Source: a bacterium
GTDB taxonomy: Bacteria; Bacillota; Bacilli; Lactobacillales; Streptococcaceae
Assembly: GCA_905221235.1 (NCBI GenBank)
Contig: CAJNCJ010000005.1
Coordinates: 1 to 64,000, forward strand
Reading direction: 5' to 3'
DNA: 64,000 nt
Both the position numbers and the translations under genes were made by a program. The number at the start of each line of letters is the position of its first letter. Within the stretch, counting starts at the first letter, position 1. This document shows positions 31,011-40,749 of the stretch, piece by piece. The notes under the pieces are model-generated. The model was not told the origin of the DNA. It ran no database searches and was given only the letters and a program-made list of their open reading frames with translations.

Positions 31011-32156
31011 TTACAATTCTCTTATTTCCTTATTTTGAACATCATACAAATTAGCAAAAATAGTAAACATAAAAATATTGTATCCTGGTCTTATCCAGAA
31101 AGCTTCAATCATACAGTTAATTGTAATAAGAGATAACAAGGCTAGAAATAAAAACTTTTTTTGTTTATAAACTTTTTTTGAAGCAAACACATAAATCAAT
31201 ACTAGTAATACAACAGGAATTAATCCGTAATAAAATAACATTTGTATATAAGATGAATCAACATAATTATAACTATAAACAGACTCTGTGGTCCCACCGT
31301 AGCCAATGAACTTCACCCCAGTTGTACCAAACAAATGCAAACCATATGTATCCAGTGCATTTTTACCTAAAAACAATCTCATACTAAACAGATTATTTAA
31401 ATTCACATAGAACGAAGAAGACCATGTGAAAAAGTAGGAAACATAAAACATGAAAGCAGAAAAAACAAGAGCAAAATATGGCATTATACTGTATACTTTG
31501 AATTCTCTTTCTTTAGTGTAATACATGATTATGAAAATCAAAGTTGCAGCAAGAACTGATAATGCATTTAGTCGTGCATCACAAAATTTTAGTATAAAGA
31601 ATGCTAAAGATAGTCCTACAATCGTTCTTATAAATATGTATTTTTCTCTAAGCAAATAACCCCAAGCAATAAATAAATAAAAACAGTGAGAAGCAAAATC
31701 AGTTGGATAGATGAAGCCAAATGAATTTCTAACAACTAAACTAGATGAGCGAATTTGAGCAAATTGTAAATTAGGAACTACTCCTAAAATTGAAAGTAGA
31801 AAGATTAACAAAACGATTATACCTGATACACCCACATATGTTTTCAAAACTACATCAACATCCGCTTGATATAATAGTATAATCAACAATGAATACAGAA
31901 GGAAATTGGTACCACCTGTACGTAAAAATACTATAATACTTGTCAATATCAATAAAATACTCGATATAATATAAAATGCACTAAATTGTTTTATAAATAA
32001 AAATCTAAAAATCAATAATAAAACTACACATATTAATAAAACCACAGGAATATTAGGTAGTGTCCTATTTAACATTGTAGTCATAATAGTATCATATCCC
32101 GTAATTATAGTTAATACAAAAATAACCAAAAGGTTCTCAAATTTAATTTTTAACAT
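31011..32156 (-). CDS. wzy: Wzy polysaccharide polymerase (probable)
   Basis: This 381-residue protein has about ten or eleven membrane helices and little recognisable sequence conservation, as expected for Wzy. A larger outside loop lies near residues 245-295. The position directly before wzx and the lack of any other multi-spanning candidate in the cluster support the call. It polymerises repeat units on the outer face of the membrane. The gene is very AT-rich, like the serotype-specific part of the locus in general. Confidence 0.85.
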   Translation of the reverse strand: MLKIKFENLLVIFVLTIITGYDTIMTTMLNRTLPNIPVVLLICVVLLLIFRFLFIKQFSAFYIISSILLILTSIIVFLRTGGTNFLLYSLLIILLYQADVDVVLKTYVGVSGIIVLLIFLLSILGVVPNLQFAQIRSSSLVVRNSFGFIYPTDFASHCFYLFIAWGYLLREKYIFIRTIVGLSLAFFILKFCDARLNALSVLAATLIFIIMYYTKEREFKVYSIMPYFALVFSAFMFYVSYFFTWSSSFYVNLNNLFSMRLFLGKNALDTYGLHLFGTTGVKFIGYGGTTESVYSYNYVDSSYIQMLFYYGLIPVVLLVLIYVFASKKVYKQKKFLFLALLSLITINCMIEAFWIRPGYNIFMFTIFANLYDVQNKEIREL

Positions 32157-32189
32157 AACACCCTTTTACTGTAATAGGAATAACTAAAT

Positions 32190-33260
32190 TTATTTAAAAG
32201 CAATTTTACGTAAAAATGGATTCATTTTCATTTTTTCAATAAATATAACGATCTGAAATTTTTTTCTGGTGAGAAGATCAATGCTCAATCTCCGAAGAAA
32301 TAAAGAAAAGTTTCTTTGTCTCAACAACTCCTTATAAGATCCAATAATTTGCTCTCCATTATTCAAAAAAATACTTTCAAATGCCTCATTATCAACTAAA
32401 GATTGTAACAATTCTATTTTTTTTTGTCTTCTCAACTTTAAATTTGAAATTTGAAAAGCTGCACTGACAACTATTTTAGTCTTAATTTCTTGAATTAGTG
32501 TTTCATCTTCAATTTGGAATTGTTTTAGTAATTTTTGCAATTCTTGAAGTTCATCTAATTGAATTTCAATTCTCCTAGGATGAAAACTGGTTAATGCTGA
32601 ACCACTTCTACCAGCAATATAATTATAGAGTGTCGAATCAATAAATAGAATAGTATTTAAATGTCGATAAACTTGAAAATTGAATAAAGTATCTTCTCCT
32701 ATTTGTTTATTAGGAAACCTAATATCATGCTTTAAAATAAATGTCTTGTTATAGATTCTTGACCAAACATTATACATCATATCAGTTTTGAATAATTCTA
32801 TAAATTCATTTCTAAATTCATTCTTTCCAAGAAGACCACAATGTGTATAAAAATGAGGGCGACAAGACAATACAGTATTCCTATTTTCTTTAATTTCATT
32901 GTAGCCAAAACAAAGAACATCCCATTTTTGTTTTAAATTAGAAGAAATCTTATCAAAGAAATTATCTGACAAAAAATCATCCGGATCCATAAAATATAAA
33001 TAATTTCCCTTCGATAAAGAAATACCTAAATTCCTAGCTTCTGCCACTCCGTTATTTTCGATGTGACTAACAAAAACATTTGGAAAATTACTTTGGTACT
33101 CGTCACAAATCGCACCACTTTTATCACTTGAACCATCATCAATTAGCAGAATTTCATATGTGATTGATGATGGTTGCAAAAGTATTGAATCTAGACACCT
33201 TCTTAAATAATTTTCAACATTATATACTGGAACAATAATGCTCAAATCTATATTATTCAT
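32190..33260 (-). CDS. family 2 glycosyltransferase
   Basis: This 356-residue GT-A enzyme has LSIIVPVYNVENYLRRCLDS at residues 6-25, ILLIDDGSSDKSG and a DxD-type MDPDDFLS, followed by a longer C-terminal helical region. The family uses nucleotide sugars to extend the lipid-linked repeat unit. Donor and linkage are not predictable. Its ATG overlaps the stop of the preceding gene (ATGA). Confidence 0.88.
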   Translation of the reverse strand: MNNIDLSIIVPVYNVENYLRRCLDSILLQPSSITYEILLIDDGSSDKSGAICDEYQSNFPNVFVSHIENNGVAEARNLGISLSKGNYLYFMDPDDFLSDNFFDKISSNLKQKWDVLCFGYNEIKENRNTVLSCRPHFYTHCGLLGKNEFRNEFIELFKTDMMYNVWSRIYNKTFILKHDIRFPNKQIGEDTLFNFQVYRHLNTILFIDSTLYNYIAGRSGSALTSFHPRRIEIQLDELQELQKLLKQFQIEDETLIQEIKTKIVVSAAFQISNLKLRRQKKIELLQSLVDNEAFESIFLNNGEQIIGSYKELLRQRNFSLFLRRLSIDLLTRKKFQIVIFIEKMKMNPFLRKIAFK

Positions 33261-34225
33261 TTACTCTTCATCCTTAACTTATGTCGAATAAAACCTAATG
33301 TCCATTTTTCTCTCTTAAACTTCTTTAAAAATGTTGACTTAACATATTCCCAATAAAATCTATTATTTGTTACTTTTTCAATCTCTTGTATAGAAATTTT
33401 ATCTCCAACGACTAGTCGGTTAGGTATAACATAAAATGAATCGACAACCTCAAACTCTGGACATTCAATCGTCCTTTTTTGGAAATGTGCATATAATAGA
33501 TGTTTAACGACTAGCTTATTGTCTTTAATTTCAATACTTTCAAGTCCATTCTTTTCTGACCAAAAATAATAGCGTTTAGGTTCATTTTCACCATATTCTC
33601 GAAATGAGAAATGACTAATATCGATATCATGAAAGAATTTATCTTGCAGTTGTTTGAAATTACTTTTTTCAAAAATCTTTTGGATACCATCTGCCTCATC
33701 AAAAATAAAAGTTTGCTCATTAGTGAAGACATTATGATAATCTAATCGATAGTTTAAACCTCTACCAGACATGAATACATGATTAATTTCTTGTGAATTT
33801 TTAAATATTTGGAGGTGACCAAAAAGACCATATCGAGCATAATCATTCTCAAAAAAGCTATGCTTTTCCAGAAATTGATAAATATCACCAAGTAAGACAT
33901 CTGTATCACAAAATCCCCAGTAATCATACTCTTTTAATTCTTTTTCAAAAATAAACCCGTAAGCAACCCTATAGTCACATAATTTGTAAGGTGTTTTGAG
34001 AGAAATTTTAAAATCAAACTTAGACTGGACTTTTTCTCTTAACTCATCAAAAGAAAGAGTTACAAATTCTATATTTTTAGCATTTAAAATTTCAAATTGG
34101 TCAACCTTTTGATCCGTATAAATTAAGAAATCAATCTTTTGATTACGTTTGGCAGTCAACAAAAAATAAGGGAAAAACTTTGGAAGTTTTCCGAAATATG
34201 GAATAATTAGTCTTATCTTTTTCAT
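33257..34225 (-). CDS. DUF6625-type probable glycosyltransferase
   Basis: This 322-residue protein begins KKIRLIIPYFGKLPKFFPYF, a pattern of DUF6625 proteins found in polysaccharide loci. It has a central YDYWGFCDTDVLLGDIYQFL, where DTD looks like the metal-binding DxD of a GT-A glycosyltransferase. It overlaps both neighbours by four bases (ATGA), so the three genes are translationally coupled and probably act in sequence. Donor sugar unknown. Confidence 0.72.
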   Translation of the reverse strand: MKKIRLIIPYFGKLPKFFPYFLLTAKRNQKIDFLIYTDQKVDQFEILNAKNIEFVTLSFDELREKVQSKFDFKISLKTPYKLCDYRVAYGFIFEKELKEYDYWGFCDTDVLLGDIYQFLEKHSFFENDYARYGLFGHLQIFKNSQEINHVFMSGRGLNYRLDYHNVFTNEQTFIFDEADGIQKIFEKSNFKQLQDKFFHDIDISHFSFREYGENEPKRYYFWSEKNGLESIEIKDNKLVVKHLLYAHFQKRTIECPEFEVVDSFYVIPNRLVVGDKISIQEIEKVTNNRFYWEYVKSTFLKKFKREKWTLGFIRHKLRMKSK

Positions 34226-34863
34226 TTAGTTAAATCCTCCCCACCCTTATTTAACCAAGTAACAACGTCAAAATAGCGATGATAAGTTTTTAAATCAATT
34301 CCAACATAACCTTGTTTTTCGGCTGATTTAAAATGAACTAAAGATGGTAACTCACTATAATTCTTTGATGAGAAGATAACCTTGCTCTTGTATGAAAGCC
34401 CTTCGAACTCTTTCATCAATTCATAAGTACAAGCATCATTATCATTGAACTTGAAATACAAATTATCCCAATGAATTCTTTCTAAACGACGGTTCCATTT
34501 TTGAGTTGCTTCTTTCTCATCTGCATAATGTAAGAAATGTAATTCGACATCGTCTAAAAGGGCAAGTGGATAAACATTATCAAAATCTTTAATGTATTTC
34601 GATTCCTTAACAAATTTCAAGGGGATATTTCCATTCAAATAGTGTTTTAAATTCTTGAGCATCTTGATGTAATCAGGAGAGAAAACAAACATCCCTACAA
34701 ATGGCGTTTGATAAGGTAAGCCCAATTCCTGATAGACTTTTCCAGCCCAACAATTATCACAAATGATAGTAAAATTTTTATTCCTAAGTCTTCTTCTAGG
34801 AATAAAGTTAGTAATTGGGTATACAATTGGTTTTAATTTATTCTTAATTTTTTCAATATTCAT
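34222..34863 (-). CDS. DUF1919 polysaccharide-locus protein
   Basis: This 213-residue protein matches DUF1919, a family seen in capsule and exopolysaccharide clusters: FTIICDNCWAGKVYQELGLP, QTPFVGMFVFSPDYIKMLKN, YPLALLDDVELHFLHY and a tryptophan-rich RRLERIHWDNLYFKFNDND. The biochemical role is not firmly known to me; a transferase of a phospho- or acyl-type decoration is sometimes assumed. I start it at Met 34863, one base after the stop of the preceding transferase; a longer frame overlaps that gene deeply and is not needed. Confidence 0.72.
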   Translation of the reverse strand: MNIEKIKNKLKPIVYPITNFIPRRRLRNKNFTIICDNCWAGKVYQELGLPYQTPFVGMFVFSPDYIKMLKNLKHYLNGNIPLKFVKESKYIKDFDNVYPLALLDDVELHFLHYADEKEATQKWNRRLERIHWDNLYFKFNDNDACTYELMKEFEGLSYKSKVIFSSKNYSELPSLVHFKSAEKQGYVGIDLKTYHRYFDVVTWLNKGGEDLTK

Positions 34864-34864
34864 C

Positions 34865-36013
34865 TTAGTATTTCTTATATAGCTCTGAGAAATTACGAAT
34901 ATAACTTTGTAATGAGAAAAGTTTTTTTTGACGTTTGACCGATGCCTTGCCAAATTGCTCTCTCTTCTCAGTCTTCTCAACTAATTCTTGAATGACCTTC
35001 GACAATTCTGCAGGCTGATTTGGAGTAGCTAGGAGACCATTTTCCCCCTCCTTAACCATTTCACAGACACCACCATGACGATAACCAACTACAGGTTTGC
35101 CACAAGCCATAGATTCTAGGACTACTGTTGGTAGAGGATCTGGATTAGTACTTGGCAAGACAAAGATATCAAACATATTATAGAGCTCTGGCGTCTTACT
35201 ATAATAGTCGATACGCTTGATTTGTCTAGCTACTGGTAAGGCTGATATAGCTTTTTCCAACTCATCAACACGCCACTCTTCACCCTCAAATGCACTACCA
35301 GCCAAAAAGGCAACTGCTTTTGGATTAGCCTTCAAAATTGGAGTCACAGCTTCTAAAAAGTCGCCTTGCCCTTTCCAGGCATTAACTCGACCAATCATAC
35401 CGATGACAAGAGAATCTTTTGCGATACCAAACTGTTCACGGGCGGTGTTGGCATCCATTTCATGATAGACGGCATTGTCAACACCATTATAGATAACTTG
35501 AACTTGGTCATTTTTTACAAAGCGAGACTGCTTAACGTGGTTAGCTACAGCATTTGAAACCGTCACAATCGTATCAGCATAACGTCCCATCAAAAAGTTG
35601 ATGAAATCTGAGATTGCTTTTGGTTTCACAATAATTTCATGCACATGCCAAATTAAAGGAAGTTTCAATTTACGTTTGAGATAAATCCCCTCAAGTACTG
35701 CAGTAGTATTGTTGTGAAGGAGAGTAATTCCATTTTCCTTAGCGTATTTGGAGATTTTCTTTGAATAACGATTATATGAGCCAAAATACTCAAGAATCCC
35801 CTTAGGATTAAAATATTTACGACGCAAGATTGGATAATCGATAACTCTAACTTTAGCACCAACACTCTCCAATGCACCAACTAAGACACCATCATTTGGT
35901 AAAATAACGTGTACTTCAAATTCGTCTTTATTCAAACCTTTAATAAGCTCCAACAAAACCTTGTCAGCGCCATACATTTCGGCACCAGCGTGGAGATATA
36001 AAATTTTCTGCAT
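34865..36013 (-). CDS. family 4 glycosyltransferase (Cps2F-like)
   Basis: This 382-residue GT-B enzyme has the N-terminal glycine-rich LYLHAGAEMYGADKVLLELI and the C-terminal GT4 signature FDIFVLPSTNPDPLPTVVLE with MACGKPVVGYRHGG. The N-terminal part resembles rhamnosyl- or hexosyltransferases such as Cps2F of pneumococcal serotype 2. It follows wchF by two bases and probably adds the third sugar. Specificity uncertain. Confidence 0.85.
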   Translation of the reverse strand: MQKILYLHAGAEMYGADKVLLELIKGLNKDEFEVHVILPNDGVLVGALESVGAKVRVIDYPILRRKYFNPKGILEYFGSYNRYSKKISKYAKENGITLLHNNTTAVLEGIYLKRKLKLPLIWHVHEIIVKPKAISDFINFLMGRYADTIVTVSNAVANHVKQSRFVKNDQVQVIYNGVDNAVYHEMDANTAREQFGIAKDSLVIGMIGRVNAWKGQGDFLEAVTPILKANPKAVAFLAGSAFEGEEWRVDELEKAISALPVARQIKRIDYYSKTPELYNMFDIFVLPSTNPDPLPTVVLESMACGKPVVGYRHGGVCEMVKEGENGLLATPNQPAELSKVIQELVEKTEKREQFGKASVKRQKKLFSLQSYIRNFSELYKKY

Positions 36014-36015
36014 TT

Positions 36016-37188
36016 CTAACCTTTAAATAATTTCTCGTAGTCTGTAACAATCTTTTCCCAAGTGAAAGCATCCGCAATTCTCTGATTTGATTGTCTATCT
36101 AACTCATCAATCATTTTTGCATCGAATTGTTCAACTTTCTCGATTACTTGTGAAAGCTCATCTTTTTTCCAATAAATCGCACTTTGCTCCCCAACTTCTC
36201 GGTTAAAACCAACATCTAGCAACAAATTCAGTTTTGTGGATGCTAGAGCTTCTAGTAGAGAAGGGTTTGTCCCCCCAACCTCATGCCCATGAAAATAGGC
36301 GAAAGCATTTTCACGAATGTACTTGAGCAACTCTTGGTCATAGACTGTACCGACAAATTTGACTCTAGGATCTTTGTCAAAACCAGTATCCTGTAACAAT
36401 TGATCGTAAAATTTATTCTGCTCCACATTTGTGATGAGGACAAAGTCCTTCTTGGACTTGGACTTGATAAATTCACGAATCATGGTTTCGTAGTTGTTTT
36501 CAGGGACGAATCGTCCCACCACTAGATAATAGCCATTTTCGCTAACTCCTTTTTCCTGATACCAGTTCCGAACCTTAGCATCTTCTGCTTTCAGGTTTGA
36601 AGGAGCAGTATCAGTCCCATAGGCAATATAGGTGGTCTTTGGTTGATACTGTTTATAGTCCTCTTGAATATATTGTTCGATATTTTTGCTATCGCATACC
36701 AGTAAATCAGCATGCTTGACCATGAGTTGCTCTGAAAATTTCCAGTACTTACGAACCGGTAGGCTCCACTTTGCTCGCAACCACTCATGGCCATCTGGAT
36801 TCACAAGTAAAGTGCCTCCAATATCCTGAATTTTTTTCTTAATTTTTGAAATGAAAGGACCAATACGACAAGCTAAAATGTAAAAAATTGGAGCTTCATC
36901 CTTGTTTTCTTTGGCTAGTTCTATAGCCTTGTTAACTGCAGCAATATCATAGGCAATCGCTCGGGCTGGGCCGATATTCGGAACATCTATATTAAAACAG
37001 ACTGCTCCGTTATATTCAAACTGATCATCTGTAATACCAGATTTAGCTGAATTTTCACGCATACAAGCAACATAATATTTTATGTTGCTATCTTTTTGAT
37101 ATTCTGTTAATTTTTCAACAAAAGTTTCAAAACCTCCATATTTGGCAGGAATCCCTTTTGAACCAATGATATAAACTGATTTTCTCAT
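36016..37188 (-). CDS. wchF: WchF-like beta-1,4-rhamnosyltransferase
   Basis: This 390-residue protein has the DUF1972 N-terminal domain (VYIIGSKGIPAKYGGFETFV) and a GT4 C-terminal domain (EVGGTNPSLLEALAS). This combination directly after wchA is typical of WchF/Cps2T, which adds L-rhamnose from dTDP-Rha to the lipid-linked glucose. The complete rmlABCD set in the locus supports rhamnose as donor. Confidence 0.88.
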   Translation of the reverse strand: MRKSVYIIGSKGIPAKYGGFETFVEKLTEYQKDSNIKYYVACMRENSAKSGITDDQFEYNGAVCFNIDVPNIGPARAIAYDIAAVNKAIELAKENKDEAPIFYILACRIGPFISKIKKKIQDIGGTLLVNPDGHEWLRAKWSLPVRKYWKFSEQLMVKHADLLVCDSKNIEQYIQEDYKQYQPKTTYIAYGTDTAPSNLKAEDAKVRNWYQEKGVSENGYYLVVGRFVPENNYETMIREFIKSKSKKDFVLITNVEQNKFYDQLLQDTGFDKDPRVKFVGTVYDQELLKYIRENAFAYFHGHEVGGTNPSLLEALASTKLNLLLDVGFNREVGEQSAIYWKKDELSQVIEKVEQFDAKMIDELDRQSNQRIADAFTWEKIVTDYEKLFKG

Positions 37189-37222
37189 ATCACTCCTACT
37201 TCATTTTATGATAAAACAAAAA

Positions 37223-38572
37223 TTACTTTGCTCCATCTTTCATTACTACAACTTTTATAGTCTTCAATAAAATTTCAATATCTTTCCAAATTGTCCAGCC
37301 ATCTAAATAAGTAACATCTAGTTTCACTACATCATCAAAGTTTTTAATATTACTTCTACCACTAATCTGCCAAAGTCCTGTAATACCAGGTTTAAAACTT
37401 AAACGACGTTTTTGTTCGGGTGTATACTTCATATACTCATCTATAGTCGGTGGTCTAGTACCAACTAAACTCATATCCCCTTTTAGAACATTCCAAAATT
37501 GTGGCAATTCATCTAGACTTGTTTTTCTAATAAAGTGTCCAATCTTTGTCACGCGTGGATCATTTTCAATCTTAAACATTCCACCTTGCATCTGATTCTG
37601 AGTCATCAGATCTTTTTTGATTTCCTCCGCATCTACTCTCATAGAACGGAATTTGTAAAATTTAAATATACGTCCATTCCTACCAACTCTATCCTGAGCA
37701 AAAATAGCAGGCCCTCCGTCTCTTTTTATCAGAGGAATAAGAAAAATAGACGCTATACCACAAATCACTAAACCAAATAAGGATCCGATTATATCCATCA
37801 TCCGTTTTAAAGCAACATCACTCGAACGATAAAAGGTTGTCGAAAAATTAACAACACTAGAATCCCCAAAACGTTGAATCGCTTTTTCACTATTGGTCAC
37901 AAAATCTAAAGCTGCTATATTGACAGCTACTGGTAAGCCCATCGTTTCAAATTGAGAAACAAAGTCTGCAATTAAAAAGCTTTCGCTTGGGAGATTAATT
38001 ACCACTTGATCTACGACTGATCTCGTAGCATAGGTTACTAAGTTATTCAACGTAACGATTGTAAAATTCGAAGATTCAAAATGCTCATCATCTACAATAC
38101 AAACAGCTGAAACATAGCCATACTCATAAGTAGACAGTTGCTGTAGGACTCTCTCAACTCGTGCACGTGTGGTCACTAGCAAGATACACTGAGTGTATTT
38201 TTTTTGACGTGATAGATATTTCCAAATCTTACGAATCCAAATATTAACAACCATTAGCATAATTGAATTTACAGCCACTATGCATAATAGATTAGCTAAT
38301 GATAAATATGGTATATTTGGTTCTAAAATAGGAAAAACTATACAGGATAAGAAAATATAAACCAGTATATATTTTAACGTTTGTATACATTCCTCTGCAA
38401 GGGTCCGGTATTTGAAATTTTTACTATATGCACTAATGTAGTAAGAAATAGTGTGAACCACCATCAGAAATACCAGAAGTTCATGACTAGCTAATACAAA
38501 CGATAACAGATAAATTGGAAACAGTTGTATTATGAGAATCTCTAATTTTCGAATATTTGATACTTCTCTCAA
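37223..38572 (-). CDS. wchA: WchA undecaprenyl-phosphate glucose-1-phosphate transferase
   Basis: This 449-residue initiating transferase has four or five N-terminal membrane helices, a central CoA-binding-like domain, a further membrane helix (about 275-295) and the C-terminal bacterial sugar transferase domain with KFYKFRSMRVDAEE, TSLDELPQFWNVLKGDMSLV, GTRPPTIDEY and KPGITGLWQISGRS. It puts Glc-1-P on undecaprenyl phosphate and so starts each repeat. A glucose rather than galactose donor is inferred from similarity to WchA/CpsE. Confidence 0.92.
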   Translation of the reverse strand: MREVSNIRKLEILIIQLFPIYLLSFVLASHELLVFLMVVHTISYYISAYSKNFKYRTLAEECIQTLKYILVYIFLSCIVFPILEPNIPYLSLANLLCIVAVNSIMLMVVNIWIRKIWKYLSRQKKYTQCILLVTTRARVERVLQQLSTYEYGYVSAVCIVDDEHFESSNFTIVTLNNLVTYATRSVVDQVVINLPSESFLIADFVSQFETMGLPVAVNIAALDFVTNSEKAIQRFGDSSVVNFSTTFYRSSDVALKRMMDIIGSLFGLVICGIASIFLIPLIKRDGGPAIFAQDRVGRNGRIFKFYKFRSMRVDAEEIKKDLMTQNQMQGGMFKIENDPRVTKIGHFIRKTSLDELPQFWNVLKGDMSLVGTRPPTIDEYMKYTPEQKRRLSFKPGITGLWQISGRSNIKNFDDVVKLDVTYLDGWTIWKDIEILLKTIKVVVMKDGAK

Positions 38573-38595
38573 AACTACCTCCTAGCTAACTCTAC

Positions 38596-39300
38596 CTACT
38601 TCTTTTTTCCATAATTTCCATAGGCACCATAGGCACCATAACCACCATAAGCTCCATATTTTTCAACTTCTGTATTAAATTTATTTAGAACAACACCTAA
38701 GAAAGGTACCCCTGTCTGTTCCAATTGTTCTTTAGCCTTTAAAACATCACGTCGTTTTGTCTCTCCAGCTGCCGTAACCAAGATAGAAGCATCACATTTT
38801 TGTGTAATGATAGTGGCGTCAATAACCATCCCAATCGGTGCAGTATCCACAATGACATAGTCAAAATACTTACGCAAGGTATCAATCATGGTATGGAAAT
38901 TTTCACTCTGCAGGAGGGCCGTTGGGTTAGGTGATATCGGTCCTGCCTGAATAACAAATAGGTTATCAATATTGGTATCACAGAGACCATTTGAAAGATC
39001 AGTAGTTCCAGCTAAGAAGTCAGTTAACCCAGTAATTTTTTCCCTCGACTTGAAGACACCAGACATAACTGAATTACGGATATCCGCATCAACTAGCAAT
39101 GTTTTATAGCCTGCACGCGCGAAAGCCCAGGCGATATTAGTTGACGTTGTAGATTTCCCTTCACCAGGTTTGACAGATGAAATAGCAAGAACTTTCAAAT
39201 TATCACCACTCAATTGAATATTGGTACGCAAAGCATTATAGTGTTCTTCAGCTTTTTTAGCAAAATCTAAACGCTTTTTTGAGATTTCTAATGTTGGCAT
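38596..39300 (-). CDS. wze: Wze/CpsD tyrosine autokinase
   Basis: This 234-residue BY-kinase has the Walker A motif VKPGEGKST at residues 43-51, Walker A' LLVDADIR near 68-75 and Walker B YVIVDTAPIG. The C-terminus is a tyrosine cluster of YGAYG repeats (about 213-231), the autophosphorylation sites. With Wzd and the phosphatase Wzh it tunes polymer length and ligation at the division site. Confidence 0.95.
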   Translation of the reverse strand: MPTLEISKKRLDFAKKAEEHYNALRTNIQLSGDNLKVLAISSVKPGEGKSTTSTNIAWAFARAGYKTLLVDADIRNSVMSGVFKSREKITGLTDFLAGTTDLSNGLCDTNIDNLFVIQAGPISPNPTALLQSENFHTMIDTLRKYFDYVIVDTAPIGMVIDATIITQKCDASILVTAAGETKRRDVLKAKEQLEQTGVPFLGVVLNKFNTEVEKYGAYGGYGAYGAYGNYGKKK

Positions 39301-39310
39301 GTTTTCTCCC

Positions 39311-40003
39311 TTACTTTAACTTATCCAAATCTGGAACAATTCCTAAAAGTGCAACCTGCATGACTTCTTCGACATCTTCTGGTCGTTTGACACGATCGTC
39401 CAATAATTCAAGCAATACGACTGCAACAACCATTACTGCACCACCTACTAGGAAAGCAAGCGCAGTGTTTCGACGAATATTAGGTGAGGATGGAGTTAGT
39501 GCCGGTCTCGCTTCCTCTAGTGTTGTCACATCAGATACACGAGTTACCTTAATGATTTTTTCAGCAGCCACTTCACGAAGAGCATTTGCGATACGGCTAG
39601 CTTCTTCTGGTTCGGGATCTTTCACCACGATTGACACGATACGAGTATCTACAGGTACTGTCACCTGGACTTTCTTAGTCAGTTCTTTAACTGTTTTCTC
39701 TAATTTAAGATTTGAAATGACTTTCTCCAGTACATCTTGTGATAGAATAATTTCCTTATAGTCTTTTACAAGATAGGTACCTGCCTGCAAATCCTGGTTA
39801 GTTAATCCTGCATTTTCAGATTGATTGCGACTAACAACATAAATACGTGTTGTACTAGCATATTCCGGTTTCAACACAAAACTACTCAAACCAAATGCAA
39901 GTACAGCTGCTACAATCGCAGTTAGGATAATAGCGATTTTCTTCTTCCAAAGGATTTTAAATAATTGAACAACATCAATTCCGATTTCTTTATTTTCTTT
40001 CAT
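39311..40003 (-). CDS. wzd: Wzd/CpsC chain-length regulator
   Basis: This 230-residue Wzz-type protein has two transmembrane helices (about 25-45 and 178-200) enclosing an outside domain, and the conserved proline-rich stretch before the second helix ([15 protein letters not shown]). It activates the kinase Wze and controls polysaccharide length. The long open frame on the opposite strand here is a shadow. Confidence 0.94.
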   Translation of the reverse strand: MKENKEIGIDVVQLFKILWKKKIAIILTAIVAAVLAFGLSSFVLKPEYASTTRIYVVSRNQSENAGLTNQDLQAGTYLVKDYKEIILSQDVLEKVISNLKLEKTVKELTKKVQVTVPVDTRIVSIVVKDPEPEEASRIANALREVAAEKIIKVTRVSDVTTLEEARPALTPSSPNIRRNTALAFLVGGAVMVVAVVLLELLDDRVKRPEDVEEVMQVALLGIVPDLDKLK

Positions 40004-40011
40004 GTCAACTC

Positions 40012-40743
40012 CTAAATAATTTGATTAGCTAAGATGATGCGAGGATTTTCGATAAATAATTCTCTCGCCTTTCTTTCACCGTATTGTTTTGAGACGATCT
40101 CATAAGCTTCTTTCATGTATGGGGGCCTTGGGTCTAAATTGTGCATATCACTAGCAACAAAATGTACCAAGTCACGCTCTAGGAAATAGCGAGCTCGTTT
40201 CTTCATAAATTTATACTTATCCCCAAATAACTTTGGTTTTAAAATACTTGAACTATTGATTTGAGTGTAGCAGCCCATATCAATCAACTCTTTTACCCGT
40301 TTTTCGTTATTCTCTAATTCATGATAACGTTCAATATGGGCAACTACAGGCGTTATCCCAAGCATAAGAACATTGCTTAAAGCAGTATGGATTTCTCTGT
40401 AAGGGGTAGCCATACTAAACTCAATAAGAGCATAGCGTGTCCCATTAAGACTTGGAATCACCTGTTTCTCTAACTTCTCAAGCACATCATGGGTATAATA
40501 AATCTCTGCTCCATAGAGAATGGTCAAGTCTGGAGCCACTTCCTTGGCTAGCTCCTTAACTTCTTGGAAATTTGTTGCTATTGTCTCCTCAGGAGTTTCA
40601 AACATTCCTTTTCGTCTATGCGATGTCGATACAATAGTCCTTACACCTTGCCGATAGGCTTCTGTCAAAAGCGCCTTGCTTTCTTGCTTAGTTTTCGGAC
40701 CATCATCCACACCAAATACGATATGCGAATGAATATCAATCAT
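40012..40743 (-). CDS. wzh: Wzh/CpsB metal-dependent tyrosine phosphatase
   Basis: This 243-residue PHP-domain phosphatase has [16 protein letters not shown] at its N-terminus with the metal-binding HxH, and further metal ligands in [25 protein letters not shown] and VASDMHN. It dephosphorylates Wze. It lies six bases after wzg and eight before wzd. Confidence 0.95.
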   Translation of the reverse strand: MIDIHSHIVFGVDDGPKTKQESKALLTEAYRQGVRTIVSTSHRRKGMFETPEETIATNFQEVKELAKEVAPDLTILYGAEIYYTHDVLEKLEKQVIPSLNGTRYALIEFSMATPYREIHTALSNVLMLGITPVVAHIERYHELENNEKRVKELIDMGCYTQINSSSILKPKLFGDKYKFMKKRARYFLERDLVHFVASDMHNLDPRPPYMKEAYEIVSKQYGERKARELFIENPRIILANQII

Positions 40744-40749
40744 TTTGCT

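Noticed and set aside
39279..39761. 160-codon open frame on the plus strand
   Set aside because: Antisense shadow of wzd, which has clear family motifs; no ribosome site.
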